From positions 62,001 through 126,000 of the forward strand of contig NZ_LNUP01000002.1 of assembly GCF_001512295.1 (NCBI RefSeq): DNA of 64,000 nucleotides, written 5' to 3'. The position numbers and the translations under genes were made by a program. This document shows, piece after piece, positions 8,299 to 16,669 of this stretch (positions are counted from its first letter, which is position 1; every line of letters starts with the position of its first letter). Under the pieces are notes generated by a model. That model worked only from the letters and a program-made list of their open reading frames with translations, searched no databases and was not told the DNA's origin. The stretch is from Pseudomonas sp. EpS/L25. Lineage in GTDB: Bacteria > Pseudomonadota > Gammaproteobacteria > Pseudomonadales > Pseudomonadaceae.

Positions 8299-9180
8299 AT
8301 GGCGACCGTATTAGTGCCGAACGCGACAGACAATTTTGCCGCCACCCTGCAATGGCAGCGTACCCGTATCGACGAGCGTCTGGCAGAGCTGTTGCCGGCC
8401 GGTGACGATCCGGTCGCCGAGGCCATCCGCAGCGGGGTCCTCGCGCCCGGCAAGCGGCTGCGGCCGTTGCTGATGATCCTGGCCGCCGAAGATCTCGGTC
8501 AGCCTGACGAGGCCGTGCTGGATCTGGGCTGCGCGGTGGAGATGGTGCATGCCGCCTCGCTGTTCCTCGACGACATGCCGTGCATGGACGACGCCCGCCT
8601 GCGCCGCGGCCGGCCGACCTTGCACGTGCAGTACGGCGAGGACGTCGCCATGTTGGCCGCCGTGGCCCTGCTCAGCCATGCCCTGCGCCTGGTGGCCGGG
8701 CTGGAAGGAGTACCGGCGGAGATCCGGACCCAAATGGTTTGCCAGCTCGCCGATGCCGTGGGCACCGCCGGACTGGTCTGCGGCCAATACCATGATCTGC
8801 ACGGGGGACGGCAGGCGCGTCCGGCCGATGCCATCGCCCTCACCAACCAGCTCAAGACCGGTGCGCTGTTCTCCGCTGCCCTGGGCATGGCCGGCCTGAC
8901 CCTGGTCACCTCCGCGCAGCAGCGCGAGGCGCTGCACGTCTTCGCCTGCCAGCTCGGCCTGGCCTTCCAGTTGCTCGACGACCTCGACGACGGCAAGGGC
9001 CTGGGCAAGGACGCCGGTAAGGACGGTGACAAGTCCACCCTGGTCAGCCTGCTGGGCCGTGAGCATGCGCAGCGCCAGCTGCAGAGCCATCTCAAGCAGG
9101 CGCGGGACGCCCTGGCCGCGGCGGATTGTGGCGATGGCGCCTTGGCGGGCCTGCTCGATATCATCTTTCGTCCGCGTTAG
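8299..9180 (+). CDS. crtE: CrtE geranylgeranyl diphosphate synthase
   Basis: 293-aa trans-polyprenyl diphosphate synthase extending FPP to GGPP for CrtB. The first aspartate-rich motif DDMPCMDD (DDx4D form) and the second DDLDD are present, with GKRLRPLL upstream, HAASLFLDDM, and KTGALFSAAL between. The start ATG 8299 (MATVLVP) is preceded by GGAG at 8283; an upstream GTG at 8257 is less likely. It is transcribed away from the other biosynthetic genes, unlike the usual crtE-X-Y-I-B order. Its TAG stop (9178-9180) runs directly into repeat copy C and shares one base with it. Confidence 0.94.
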   Translation: MATVLVPNATDNFAATLQWQRTRIDERLAELLPAGDDPVAEAIRSGVLAPGKRLRPLLMILAAEDLGQPDEAVLDLGCAVEMVHAASLFLDDMPCMDDARLRRGRPTLHVQYGEDVAMLAAVALLSHALRLVAGLEGVPAEIRTQMVCQLADAVGTAGLVCGQYHDLHGGRQARPADAIALTNQLKTGALFSAALGMAGLTLVTSAQQREALHVFACQLGLAFQLLDDLDDGKGLGKDAGKDGDKSTLVSLLGREHAQRQLQSHLKQARDALAAADCGDGALAGLLDIIFRPR

Positions 9181-9376
9181 AAACTGTTCACGATCTGCTG
9201 CGCGTCGGCCAAACGGCGTTGAAAATGCTTTCGAAATGCTCATTTACCAGTCGTAAACTGCGCTTTCTCAAGCATTTGATTCGCTGGCGCTCACCCTACG
9301 GGCCAGCCGTTGGCTGTTACTCTCGTTGGTCGTTGCGCCTTGTTTGTCTCTAGCTCGCGAGATCGTGAATAGTTTC
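9180..9376 (+). repeat. CTNAG-site inverted-repeat element, copy C (197 bp)
   Basis: Ends GAAACTGTTCA (9180-9190) and TGAATAGTTTC (9366-9376) form an inverted repeat with one mismatch. It is flanked by TTA on both sides (9177-9179, 9377-9379). The first base is the G of the crtE TAG stop. Internal arms AAATGCTT (9223-9230) and AAGCATTT (9270-9277) pair perfectly. It has the same orientation as copies B and D and marks the right border of the crt island. Confidence 0.85.
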
Positions 9377-9445
9377 TTAGGGCGAATTCCTCGGCATCTT
9401 GCCCTCTAACCTCTTGAACGCCGTTTCCAAGAGAGGAGCCTAGAA

Positions 9446-9670
9446 ATGTCCAAGTGGAAAATCGCCTACAGCAACAGCGACGGTAATACCTCGGTGGTGT
9501 CCACCGAGGCCGAGCAGAAGCCCGACATGGAGCGCATCGCCCAGATCGTTCGCGACGATGCCCTGGAAGACTACGACGACAGCGAAGTCCCGCGGGATTA
9601 CGACGAGCCTACGGTGGCGCTACTGGAGCGCCATGGCATCACCATCACCGGGATCACCGAGGAAGGTTGA
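9446..9670 (+). CDS. Small acidic protein of unknown function (74 aa)
   Basis: Starts at ATG 9446 behind a good site, AGAGGAG, 7-10 nt upstream, and ends at TGA 9668-9670. The protein (MSKWKIAYSNSDGNTSVV...) is strongly acidic in the middle (DDALEDYDDSEVPRDYDE). It has no signal peptide, membrane segment or cysteines, and I do not recognise a family. It stands alone between direct copies C and D of the inverted-repeat element, 69 nt after C and 7 nt before D, so it forms a repeat-bracketed unit. The ribosome-binding site and codon use support a real gene. Confidence 0.7.
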   Translation: MSKWKIAYSNSDGNTSVVSTEAEQKPDMERIAQIVRDDALEDYDDSEVPRDYDEPTVALLERHGITITGITEEG

Positions 9671-9677
9671 CCGCTAA

Positions 9678-9906
9678 GAGCCTGTTCAAAATCTGCTGCG
9701 CGTCGGCCAAACCGCGTTGAAAATGGCCTGGGTCGCCAGCCCGGTCGGAATGCTCATTTACCACTCGTAAACCCGAGCGCGGGTCCGATCCGCTTCCTCA
9801 GCCATTTGATTCGCTGGCGCTCACCCTGCGGGCCAGCCCTTGGCTGTTACTCCCGCTGGTCGTTGCGCCTTGTTTGGCTCTAGCTCGCGAGATTATGAAC
9901 AGGCTC
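9678..9906 (+). repeat. CTNAG-site inverted-repeat element, copy D (229 bp, best-preserved ends)
   Basis: Perfect 11-bp terminal inverted repeat GAGCCTGTTCA (9678-9688) / TGAACAGGCTC (9896-9906), flanked by a perfect TAA (9675-9677 and 9907-9909), or CTAAG if five bases are counted. Internal arms AAATGGC (9721-9727) and GCCATTT (9801-9807) pair, as do GCCAAAC and GTTTGGC further out. The right end supplies the last base of the pdeM TAG stop (read 9908-9906). It has the same orientation as copies B and C. Confidence 0.88.
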
Positions 9907-10580
9907 TAAGGTGTCTGGCCCTGGCGCAGGGGCCAGATACCCCCATCCCCCACCACGAAGAACCGCCGCGCCGGATCAGGTGCCAGCAGGTGCCCGCCGG
10001 TGAAGTCGCCGAACGCCGGCAGGATCAGGACCTGATCATTCTCCAGACAGAAACAGGGCAGGCGCAGCGCCTGGCGGCCGCGGCCGTGCAGGCGGAAGGC
10101 AGGATGGATGTGGCCGGCCAGCACCGGCAGGCGTGGGTGTGGATCAGGTTCGTGCTGCAGTGACAGGCCGTCCAGCTCCAGCGGCTCGGCTACCACCTCG
10201 ATGCCCAGGGTGGCTGGCGGGTCACCGGCGCGGCGATCGTGATTGCCGCGGATCAGCAGCATGCGCAGCCGGGCCTGGCGTTCTCGCCAGCGTTCCAGCG
10301 TGTCCAGGGTAAGGGGGGCACGGGATTCCGGAGCATGCAGGAAGTCCCCGAGAAAGATGATCTCCCGGCAGTCGTAGCGCTCCAGCAGGCTGTCCAGGCG
10401 AGCGACGTTGCCGGCCGTGGTCCCGTGCGGCACGGGCTGGCCCAGGGCGCGAAAGGCCGCGGCCTTGCCGAAATGGATGTCCGCCACCAGCAGCGCGCGC
10501 CGTGCCGGCCAATAGATGGCCTTTTCGGCGAGCAGCCAGAGTTCGATACCGGCGAGGACGAGGGAGTGGTAGGCAGGCAT
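9906..10580 (-). CDS. pdeM: PdeM-like metallophosphoesterase (ligase-associated DNA repair endonuclease)
   Basis: 224 aa from ATG 10580, with GGAGA 6 nt upstream. The calcineurin-type metal ligand motifs appear in order: DIHFGKAAAFRA (~33), GDFLHAPES (~77), RGNHDR (~115) and GHIHPAF (~155). This matches the PdeM group, metallophosphoesterases often encoded with an ATP-dependent DNA ligase, a helicase and an exonuclease. None of those partners is nearby, so a repair role rests on family only. The stop is built across the end of repeat copy D. The gene diverges from the acetyltransferase operon at 10742. Confidence 0.8.
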   Translation of the reverse strand: MPAYHSLVLAGIELWLLAEKAIYWPARRALLVADIHFGKAAAFRALGQPVPHGTTAGNVARLDSLLERYDCREIIFLGDFLHAPESRAPLTLDTLERWRERQARLRMLLIRGNHDRRAGDPPATLGIEVVAEPLELDGLSLQHEPDPHPRLPVLAGHIHPAFRLHGRGRQALRLPCFCLENDQVLILPAFGDFTGGHLLAPDPARRFFVVGDGGIWPLRQGQTP

Positions 10581-10741
10581 GACGTCTCCAGAAAACGCTT
10601 CCTGCTCTGATGGCCGTTGCGTTCCAGGGTTCAGCAGCGTTGCGCTCTGGGCAACACAGGCGCCCGGATCGGCTATTGGTGACGACGGATGGGCAGACCA
10701 TACTCGTCTGGACTGGCTGAAACGCACAGGGAGCGGAATCC

Positions 10742-11500
10742 ATGATGGCACTTTGGCCACGGCTGCAGCAGCAGGCCCAGGACCAGGCGGCGCGCACGCC
10801 GCGCCTGGCGGCCTATCTCGATACCCGTATCCTGCGGCATGCCTCCTTCGCCGGCGCCCTGGCCGATCGCCTGGCCCAGGGGCTGGCGCAGCACGCGGCC
10901 GGGGTGGAACTGCAGGACTGGTTCACCGAGTTGCTCGACGCGGACATCCTCGCCGCCGCCACCGCAGATCTGGAGCGACTGGCGCTCATCAATCCGGCCT
11001 GTCCGGACGAGCTTTGCGGCTTCCTCGAGTTCCGCGGCTTTCTCGCGGTGCAGGTGCAGCGCCTGGCCCATCGGCTGTGGCAGGCCGACGAGCGCCACGC
11101 CGCCGTGTTGCTGCAGAACTGGACCGCTACCGCCTGGGGGCTCGATCTGCACCCGGCGGCGCGCCTGGGCCGCGGCCTCTTCGTCGACCACGGCCTGGGC
11201 CTGGTGATCGGCGAGACGGCAGTGGTGGAGGACGAGGTCAGCCTCTGGCATGGCGTCACCCTCGGCAGCACCCTCAACGAAAGCGGCGACCGTCATCCCA
11301 AGATTCGTCGTGGCGCCCTGGTCTGCGCGGGAGCCACGGTGCTGGGCAATATCGAAGTCGGTGCCGGTGCCCTGGTGGCGGCCGGCGCCGTGGTGACCCG
11401 CCCGGTGCCGGCGGGGCGCGTCGTCGGCGGCGTACCGGCGCGCGACCTGGGACCGGTCCCCGCCGCCCTGGGCGCCCTGCAAGCCGCGGAGGTGGTCTGA
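10742..11500 (+). CDS. Serine O-acetyltransferase (CysE/EpsC type)
   Basis: 252 aa. It should transfer acetyl from acetyl-CoA to serine, giving O-acetylserine for cysteine synthesis. An alpha-helical N-terminal half is followed by hexapeptide repeats of the left-handed beta-helix: DLHPAARLGRGLFVDHG, VIGETAVVEDEVSLWHG, GDRHPKIRRGALVCAG and GAVVTRPVPAGRVVGG. The catalytic-region histidines are kept. It starts ATG-ATG at 10742 behind GGGAG. It overlaps the next gene by one base (TGATG). This is one of two serine acetyltransferase genes in the window; the other is fused to a GNAT domain at 42171. Confidence 0.85.
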   Translation: MMALWPRLQQQAQDQAARTPRLAAYLDTRILRHASFAGALADRLAQGLAQHAAGVELQDWFTELLDADILAAATADLERLALINPACPDELCGFLEFRGFLAVQVQRLAHRLWQADERHAAVLLQNWTATAWGLDLHPAARLGRGLFVDHGLGLVIGETAVVEDEVSLWHGVTLGSTLNESGDRHPKIRRGALVCAGATVLGNIEVGAGALVAAGAVVTRPVPAGRVVGGVPARDLGPVPAALGALQAAEVV

Positions 11501-12387
11501 TGGCCCTGGCCCAGCGACGTTTCGGCATCGATCATCCCCTGGTCAGCGTGCGGGACCATGCCGCCGCCCTGGCGAACTATCGGCGCCTGGGCTTCGCGCC
11601 GTCGCCCATCAGCTACCATCCCTGGGGCACTGTCACCAGCCTGATGATGTTTCCCAGCAACTTCATCGAATTGATCGGCGTGGCCGATCCCGGCAAGTTC
11701 GGCACCGCGGCGGTGGACGGCTTCTGCTTCGGGCGCCGGCTCGGCGAATTCCTGGCGCGGGAGGAGGGCGTATCCCTGGTGGCGTTGCACAGTACCGACT
11801 GCGATGGCGACCATGCCGAGCTGGTGGCGCGGGGTCTCGCCAGCCAGGGCCGCATCGACTTCCGCCGCGCCATGCGGCTGCCCGATGGCAGCCCTGGCGA
11901 GGCGGTGGTGTCCCTCGGACTGTTCCTCGATGACGAGCTGCCCGACGTCTCCAACTTCATCTGCCACCAGCATCGCCCCGAGCTCATCTGGGTGCCCGGG
12001 TGGCAGCAGCATCCCAACGGCGCCCAGGGCATCGCGGCCCTGACCTACGTGGCAGCGGAGCCGGAGCGACTGGTCGCCCGCTGGCGGCTGATCTACGGCG
12101 ACGAGGCGGTCGGCCAGGTCGATGGCGTGTTCCAGGCCGACAGCGGTTGCGGCCGCTTGCGTGCCCTCACGCCCGACCAGGCCGCCGCCGAGTACGGTGC
12201 GGTTGGCTTGCCCCAGGCGCGCGCCGAGCGCCCCCATGCCATCGCCATTCGGGTGGCGGTGGAAAGCCTGGCCCTGGTAATCAAGGTGCTGGCAGCGGGC
12301 GGCCTGTCTGGTGTCGAGCGGGGCGGCTGCCTGCAGGTGGCGCCAGAGCACTGCGGCAACGTGATCCTGGAATTCGCCGAGGGGTGA
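11500..12387 (+). CDS. VOC-family (glyoxalase-like) protein
   Basis: 295 aa. The N-terminal FGIDHPLVSVRDHAAALANY, with YRRLGFAPSP and then MMFPSNFIELIGV, is a clear vicinal-oxygen-chelate fold of the glyoxalase-like type; the second half (VPGWQQHPNGAQGIAALTYV) looks like the paired VOC module. Substrate unknown. ATG 11500 shares its A with the cysE stop (TGATG) and GGAGG lies just upstream, so translation is coupled to the acetyltransferase. This suggests, but does not prove, a link to thiol or serine metabolism. A longer frame upstream runs through cysE in another frame and was not used. Confidence 0.78.
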   Translation: MALAQRRFGIDHPLVSVRDHAAALANYRRLGFAPSPISYHPWGTVTSLMMFPSNFIELIGVADPGKFGTAAVDGFCFGRRLGEFLAREEGVSLVALHSTDCDGDHAELVARGLASQGRIDFRRAMRLPDGSPGEAVVSLGLFLDDELPDVSNFICHQHRPELIWVPGWQQHPNGAQGIAALTYVAAEPERLVARWRLIYGDEAVGQVDGVFQADSGCGRLRALTPDQAAAEYGAVGLPQARAERPHAIAIRVAVESLALVIKVLAAGGLSGVERGGCLQVAPEHCGNVILEFAEG

Positions 12388-12456
12388 GATTGGCCCAAGT
12401 CGATCGGGGCGTGGCGGTCCGCCGCCGCGACTGCCCAAGCGTCTTATCGCGGAGCC

Positions 12457-12771
12457 CTAGGGCATCCGCTCCCACCCCGGCGAGAGGTCCGGCTGGTCGG
12501 CCAGGTGCGCCGGGCATTTGCCCTTGAGGTGCCAGGCGAAGGCGATGATCTCGGCCAGGGTGCGATAGAGCGCTTCGGGAATCTCCGCGCCCAGCTCCAG
12601 CCGCGCCAGGATGCGCACCAGGTCGGCGTTCTCGTAGATGGGCACCTCGTGCTCGCGGGCGGTGGCCAGGATGAGTTCGGCCAGCTCGGCGTCGCCCTTG
12701 GCCGAGAGGATCGGGGCGCTGCTGCCGTCGTAGGAGAGGGCGATGGCCTGGCGGGGGGCGGGCGTGCTCAT
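12457..12771 (-). CDS. FlhB-like C-terminal domain protein (EscU/YscU family, stand-alone)
   Basis: 104 aa. It corresponds to the cytoplasmic post-cleavage domain of FlhB/YscU export-gate proteins: AIALSYDGSSAPILSAKG, LAELILATAREHEVPIYEN, LVRILARLELGAEIPEALY and LAEIIAFAWHLKG. No transmembrane part is present, and the NPTH autocleavage site of full-length FlhB is absent. Such short FlhB homologues are usually paired with a FliK-like protein, as here: ATGA at 12768-12771 couples it to the upstream fliK-like gene. It probably modulates flagellar export switching. Confidence 0.82.
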   Translation of the reverse strand: MSTPAPRQAIALSYDGSSAPILSAKGDAELAELILATAREHEVPIYENADLVRILARLELGAEIPEALYRTLAEIIAFAWHLKGKCPAHLADQPDLSPGWERMP

Positions 12772-14345
12772 GCGGTGTCGTCGATCCAGCGTTGTTCGAG
12801 GGCGGTACGGGGATTGCGGGCCGGGCGGCCCTGGCGACTGCTGAGGTCACCGACCACGAAGCCGGCGGCCAGCAGCCGTTCGCGCAGATGGGGCAGTTCG
12901 GTGTCGATCAATACGGCGGTAGCGCCCTTTTCCGCCCAGAATTCGCTGGACAGCCGGCCACTGGCGAGCTGGGCCTTGACCTGCAGCGGACCGAGCGGCG
13001 CCAGATCGAAGGCCAATTCCACCTTCCACAGGCTGTCGCGGGCTTCACCGCGGGCGTCCGGCGGGGGGCGTTCTTCCTGGAAGCGCACCTGCACCGCGCC
13101 GAGGCGCTCGCCATCGCGCCAGGGGATTTCGGTTTGCCAGGTCGAGAGGTAATAGCCATCCGGCAAGACCTGGGTCTGGGCCAGGCTGGCGAGCTGGTGG
13201 GTCTGCAGCCGGGCGATGACTCCGGTGGCCAGTTGCAGCAGTTCGTCGAGTTCGGCGTTGGTAGCGGCCAGGCCGCGGCCATCGCGTTCGCCCAGGGGGA
13301 AATCCAGGTCGCTGGGCTGGCGGCTGGTGGTAGCCGCGCCACCCAGGGCGCGGCGCAGGGCATCGGGCAGGTTCTGCTGGGCGGTCTGGGCCAGCACCTG
13401 GGGGTTGCGTAGCGGATCGCCCGGCACGCTGGCCAGCAGGCGGTCTACCAGGCGCAACAGGTTGGCCTTGAAGTCTTCGCCGACGTCGGGCCCGGTCCGG
13501 TCCAGCAGTTGCTGTTCCAGCTGCAGTCCACTACGAGCCAGGGCGCGGGCCCAGCCCTGGGGGGTGGCGAGGGTCTCGGTGTCTTCCAGATTGGCCAGCA
13601 GCGCCTTGAGCGCAGCACCCACGGCCGGGGGCAATTCCTGCTCGGGGAGGGCGTCCTGCAGCCACTGCAGCAGGCCGTTCATCGACAGCTGGCGCTGACC
13701 CTGGCTCTGCAGCTGGCGGTCGATGTCGAGCTGGTCGAGGCGCTGGGCCAGGGGCATGACCGCGACTTCCTGGCTGTCCTTGATCACCACGGTGAGCAGA
13801 CTGCCCACCGGCACCGGACGGGGCGACTCCAGCTTGAGCTGGCGACCTTCGAGGCTGGAGGTGAGTGCCTTGGCGAGTACCTCGTAGCTGGGCGCCGCGC
13901 CAGGTGTCTGCTGCAGCAGGCTGCTCAGTACCCGCAATTGCAGGGTGGTACCCACCGGCAGCTGGCGCAGGTCCAGGTGCTGCAGCGGCGGGGGCGGCGC
14001 CTCGCCGTCCAGGCTTTGCAGCAATACGGCCAGTTGCGTGGAGCCCAGGGTACTCACCAGCAACTGGCTACCCACCGGCAGGTTGTTGGTCGGACTCTGG
14101 GTGGTGAGCAGCACACTGCCGCCCTGGGCGAGCTGCAGTTGCAGCAGGAACTGGAAGTTCTGCCCGGCTGGGCGAGTGGCCAGCACCTCGGCGCTGGCCG
14201 TGGTGCCGGGCGGGATGAGATCGTCGAGGGACTGCAGGGCCTGGAGGATCTGCGCGCCGGCATCGGACGCCTGCGCCGCCGCGGCCCGGACGGGCAGGGT
14301 GGGCGTGACGCCGGTGCTGGGCGGGATCGCGGAGATGGAAGTCAT
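12768..14345 (-). CDS. FliK-like flagellar hook-length control protein
   Basis: 525 aa, rich in Gln and Leu, with a long low-complexity N-terminal ruler-like region. The C-terminal Flg_hook-type domain is at about residues 400-490: GAVQVRFQEE, LWKVELAFDLAPLGPLQV, FWAEKG and LRERLLAAGF. FliK proteins are secreted and set hook length by acting on FlhB. This fits the FlhB-like gene coupled to its end. It diverges from the ccm operon, an arrangement also known in other Pseudomonas. It is a second FliK-type protein rather than the one in the main flagellar cluster, which is not in the window. Confidence 0.8.
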   Translation of the reverse strand: MTSISAIPPSTGVTPTLPVRAAAAQASDAGAQILQALQSLDDLIPPGTTASAEVLATRPAGQNFQFLLQLQLAQGGSVLLTTQSPTNNLPVGSQLLVSTLGSTQLAVLLQSLDGEAPPPPLQHLDLRQLPVGTTLQLRVLSSLLQQTPGAAPSYEVLAKALTSSLEGRQLKLESPRPVPVGSLLTVVIKDSQEVAVMPLAQRLDQLDIDRQLQSQGQRQLSMNGLLQWLQDALPEQELPPAVGAALKALLANLEDTETLATPQGWARALARSGLQLEQQLLDRTGPDVGEDFKANLLRLVDRLLASVPGDPLRNPQVLAQTAQQNLPDALRRALGGAATTSRQPSDLDFPLGERDGRGLAATNAELDELLQLATGVIARLQTHQLASLAQTQVLPDGYYLSTWQTEIPWRDGERLGAVQVRFQEERPPPDARGEARDSLWKVELAFDLAPLGPLQVKAQLASGRLSSEFWAEKGATAVLIDTELPHLRERLLAAGFVVGDLSSRQGRPARNPRTALEQRWIDDTA

Positions 14346-14383
14346 CGACAGGTCCGAAAAAAGTCGCCTCTGTGCTGCCTATG

Positions 14384-14389
14384 TATAAT
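14384..14389 (+). promoter_or_regulatory. Probable -10 box for the ccm operon
   Basis: A perfect TATAAT lies in the 120-bp gap between the divergent fliK-like gene and ccmA, 77 nt before the ccmA start. No good TTGACA-like box is present at 17 nt upstream, so this may be a weak promoter or one that depends on an activator. Confidence 0.5.
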
Positions 14390-14465
14390 GGCAGGCTTGC
14401 CTTCTGGGGTGTGCCGGGTTAACGGCCGCTACCCGACCGACTTTAGTCCCGTGGAACCTCATGCC

Positions 14466-15071
14466 GTGAATCCGCCCCTGCTCGACGCCGTCGCGCTCCG
14501 TTGCGAACGGGGCGATCGCCTGTTGTTCGACGGCCTCGACCTGCGCGTGCGGCCCGGCGAGCTGCTGCAGATCGGTGGCGTCAACGGCAGCGGCAAGACC
14601 AGCCTGTTGCGCATCCTGGCGGGATTGTTGCCGGCCGATGGCGGGCACGTCCAGCGCCCACCGGCGACCGACCTGCTCTGGCTGGGCCATGCACCGGGCA
14701 TCGCCGATGGCCTCAGTGCCCTGGAAAATCTGCTGGCGCTGGCCGGTCTGCGGCAGCCGCTCACGCGCGCGGCTGCCCGCGCCGCCCTGGCAGCCATGGG
14801 CCTGGAGGCCTGGGCGGACGAGCCCTGTGCCCAGCTGTCCGCCGGGCAACGGCGGCGGGTCACCCTGGCACGTCTGCATCTGCCCGAGCCGCCGCCGCTG
14901 TGGCTGCTGGACGAGCCCTTCACCGCGCTGGATGCGGCGACCTGCGCGGCCCTGGAGCACCGGCTGGCGGAGCACTGCGCCCGGGGTGGCGCCGTGGTGC
15001 TGACCAGTCATCGGGAGCTGCAACCCCCCATCGCCGGTCATCGCCGCCTGCTGCTGGAGGGTGGCCGATGA
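14466..15071 (+). CDS. ccmA: CcmA heme exporter ATP-binding protein
   Basis: 201 aa ABC ATPase of system I cytochrome c maturation. With CcmB, CcmC and CcmD it drives release of holo-CcmE. Walker A GGVNGSGKTSLL (~residue 36), signature LSAGQRRRVTLARL and Walker B LWLLDEPF are present, followed by TSHREL with the switch histidine. The start is set at GTG 14466 (GTG AAT CCG), which gives the normal N-terminus; GTG 14451 is possible. The first gene of a nine-gene operon, it overlaps ccmB by ATGA (15068-15071). Confidence 0.95.
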   Translation: MNPPLLDAVALRCERGDRLLFDGLDLRVRPGELLQIGGVNGSGKTSLLRILAGLLPADGGHVQRPPATDLLWLGHAPGIADGLSALENLLALAGLRQPLTRAAARAALAAMGLEAWADEPCAQLSAGQRRRVTLARLHLPEPPPLWLLDEPFTALDAATCAALEHRLAEHCARGGAVVLTSHRELQPPIAGHRRLLLEGGR

Positions 15072-15739
15072 TCGCGGCCTGCCTGGCGGTCCTCCAGCGG
15101 GAGTGGCGCCTGGCCTGTCGTCGGCCGGCGCAATGGCTCATTCCGCTGGCCTTTCACGCCCTCATCGTCACCCTGTTTCCCCTGGCCTTGGGACCGGACG
15201 GTCGGCAACTGGCGCTGCTGGCGCCGGGCCTGCTGTGGATCGCCCTGCTGCTGGCCTTGCTGCTCGGCCAGGAAGGGCTGTTTCGTAGCGACTGGCAGGA
15301 CGGCTCCCTGGAGCTCTGGCTGCTGGCGCCCCAGCCCCTGGCGCTGCTGGTGCTGCTCAAGCTGCTGGTGCACTGGTGTTTCAGCGGCCTCGCCCTGGTG
15401 GCCCTGACCCCGCTGCTGGCGCTGATGCTGGGCCTGCCTGCCGCGGCCTTGCCGGCGATGCTGGCGGCCCTGACCCTGGGCAGCCTGGCCCTGACCCTGA
15501 TCGGCGCCATCGGCGCGGCCCTCACCGTGGGCCTGGCGCGCGGCGGCCTGCTGCTGGCGCTGCTCAATCTGCCGCTGCAGATTCCGGTGCTGATCCTGGG
15601 CACGCTCAGCCTGGACGCCGCACGCAACGGCCTGCCGGTCACCGGCTACCTGCTGTGGCTGGGCTGTCTCACCCTGCTGGCCCTGACCCTGGCGCCCCTG
15701 GCGGTGGCCGCCGGCCTGCGCATCGGCGCCGCCCAATGA
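15068..15739 (+). CDS. ccmB: CcmB heme exporter permease
   Basis: 223 aa, with six hydrophobic segments filling most of the protein: [50 protein letters not shown] and so on. This is the inner-membrane part of the CcmAB complex. The sequence [17 protein letters not shown], between helices 2 and 3, is typical of CcmB. ATG 15068 overlaps the ccmA stop. The next gene starts 10 nt after its TGA. Confidence 0.95.
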   Translation: MIAACLAVLQREWRLACRRPAQWLIPLAFHALIVTLFPLALGPDGRQLALLAPGLLWIALLLALLLGQEGLFRSDWQDGSLELWLLAPQPLALLVLLKLLVHWCFSGLALVALTPLLALMLGLPAAALPAMLAALTLGSLALTLIGAIGAALTVGLARGGLLLALLNLPLQIPVLILGTLSLDAARNGLPVTGYLLWLGCLTLLALTLAPLAVAAGLRIGAAQ

Positions 15740-15749
15740 CGAGGAACCC

Positions 15750-16496
15750 ATGAACTGGACCTGGCTGCACCGCCTGGGCTCGCCCGCCATCTTCTATCGC
15801 CTGGCCGGTCGGATGCAGGGGCCGTGCCTGGCCCTGGCCGGGCCGCTGCTGGCCGTCGGCCTGGTCTGGGGGCTGTTTATCGCGCCACCGGACTACCAGC
15901 AGGGCGACAGCTTCCGCATTCTCTATGTGCACGTACCAGCAGCCTTCCTGGCGCAGTCCTGTTACCTGTTGCTAGCCATCGCCGGGGCCGTCGGCCTGGT
16001 CTGGCGTCTCAAGCTGGCCGACGTCGCCCTGCGTGCCGCTGCGCCCCTCGGCGCCTGGATGACGGTGATCGCCCTGGCGACCGGCTCGCTGTGGGGCATC
16101 CCTACCTGGGGTACCTGGTGGATCTGGGATGCCCGACTCACCTCGATGCTGGTGCTGCTGTTCCTCTACCTGGGCATCATCGCCCTGGGGCAGGCCAGCG
16201 GTTCACGGGAGAGCGCCGCCCGGGCCTGCGCCCTCCTGGCGCTGGTGGGGTCGGTGAACCTGCCGATCATCAAGTATTCGGTGGAATGGTGGAGCACCCT
16301 GCACCAGCCGGCCACCTTCAGCCTGGTGGAGCGTCCGCCGATGCCGCCGGCCATGTGGCTACCGCTGCTGGTGATGGTGCTGGGCTTCTATCTGCTGTTC
16401 GCCGGGTTGCTGTTGCAGCGGATGCGCCTGGAGCTGTTGCGCCGCGAATGGCGGAGCCGCTGGGTGCGGGCGGAACTGGGCGAGGGCGGGGCATGA
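15750..16496 (+). CDS. ccmC: CcmC heme-handling protein
   Basis: 248 aa with six transmembrane segments. It attaches heme to CcmE. The tryptophan-rich periplasmic motif [18 protein letters not shown] (~residues 112-129), which binds heme, is intact, with conserved histidines before ([11 protein letters not shown]) and after ([12 protein letters not shown]) it. Ends 4 nt into ccmD (ATGA). Confidence 0.96.
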   Translation: MNWTWLHRLGSPAIFYRLAGRMQGPCLALAGPLLAVGLVWGLFIAPPDYQQGDSFRILYVHVPAAFLAQSCYLLLAIAGAVGLVWRLKLADVALRAAAPLGAWMTVIALATGSLWGIPTWGTWWIWDARLTSMLVLLFLYLGIIALGQASGSRESAARACALLALVGSVNLPIIKYSVEWWSTLHQPATFSLVERPPMPPAMWLPLLVMVLGFYLLFAGLLLQRMRLELLRREWRSRWVRAELGEGGA

Positions 16497-16669
16497 GTGG
16501 GCTGGACTGGGCGCAGGCCCTGAGCATGGGTCGTCACGGCCTCTATGTCTGGCCGGCCTTCGGCCTGACCCTGGCGATCCTCCTGGGCCTGCTGCTGCAC
16601 GGCTGGCAGGCGCGCCGGCGGCTGGAACGCGACCTGCGCCAGCGCTGGCGGCGGGAGCGCCAGCCATGA
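16493..16669 (+). CDS. ccmD: CcmD small membrane subunit
   Basis: 58 aa. A single transmembrane helix ([18 protein letters not shown], ~18-35) follows a short N-terminus with the CcmD-typical [10 protein letters not shown], and a basic cytoplasmic tail full of Arg comes after. It stabilises the CcmABC-CcmE interaction. It starts in the ccmC stop (ATGA at 16493) and ends in the ccmE start (16666-16669). Confidence 0.92.
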   Translation: MSGLDWAQALSMGRHGLYVWPAFGLTLAILLGLLLHGWQARRRLERDLRQRWRRERQP

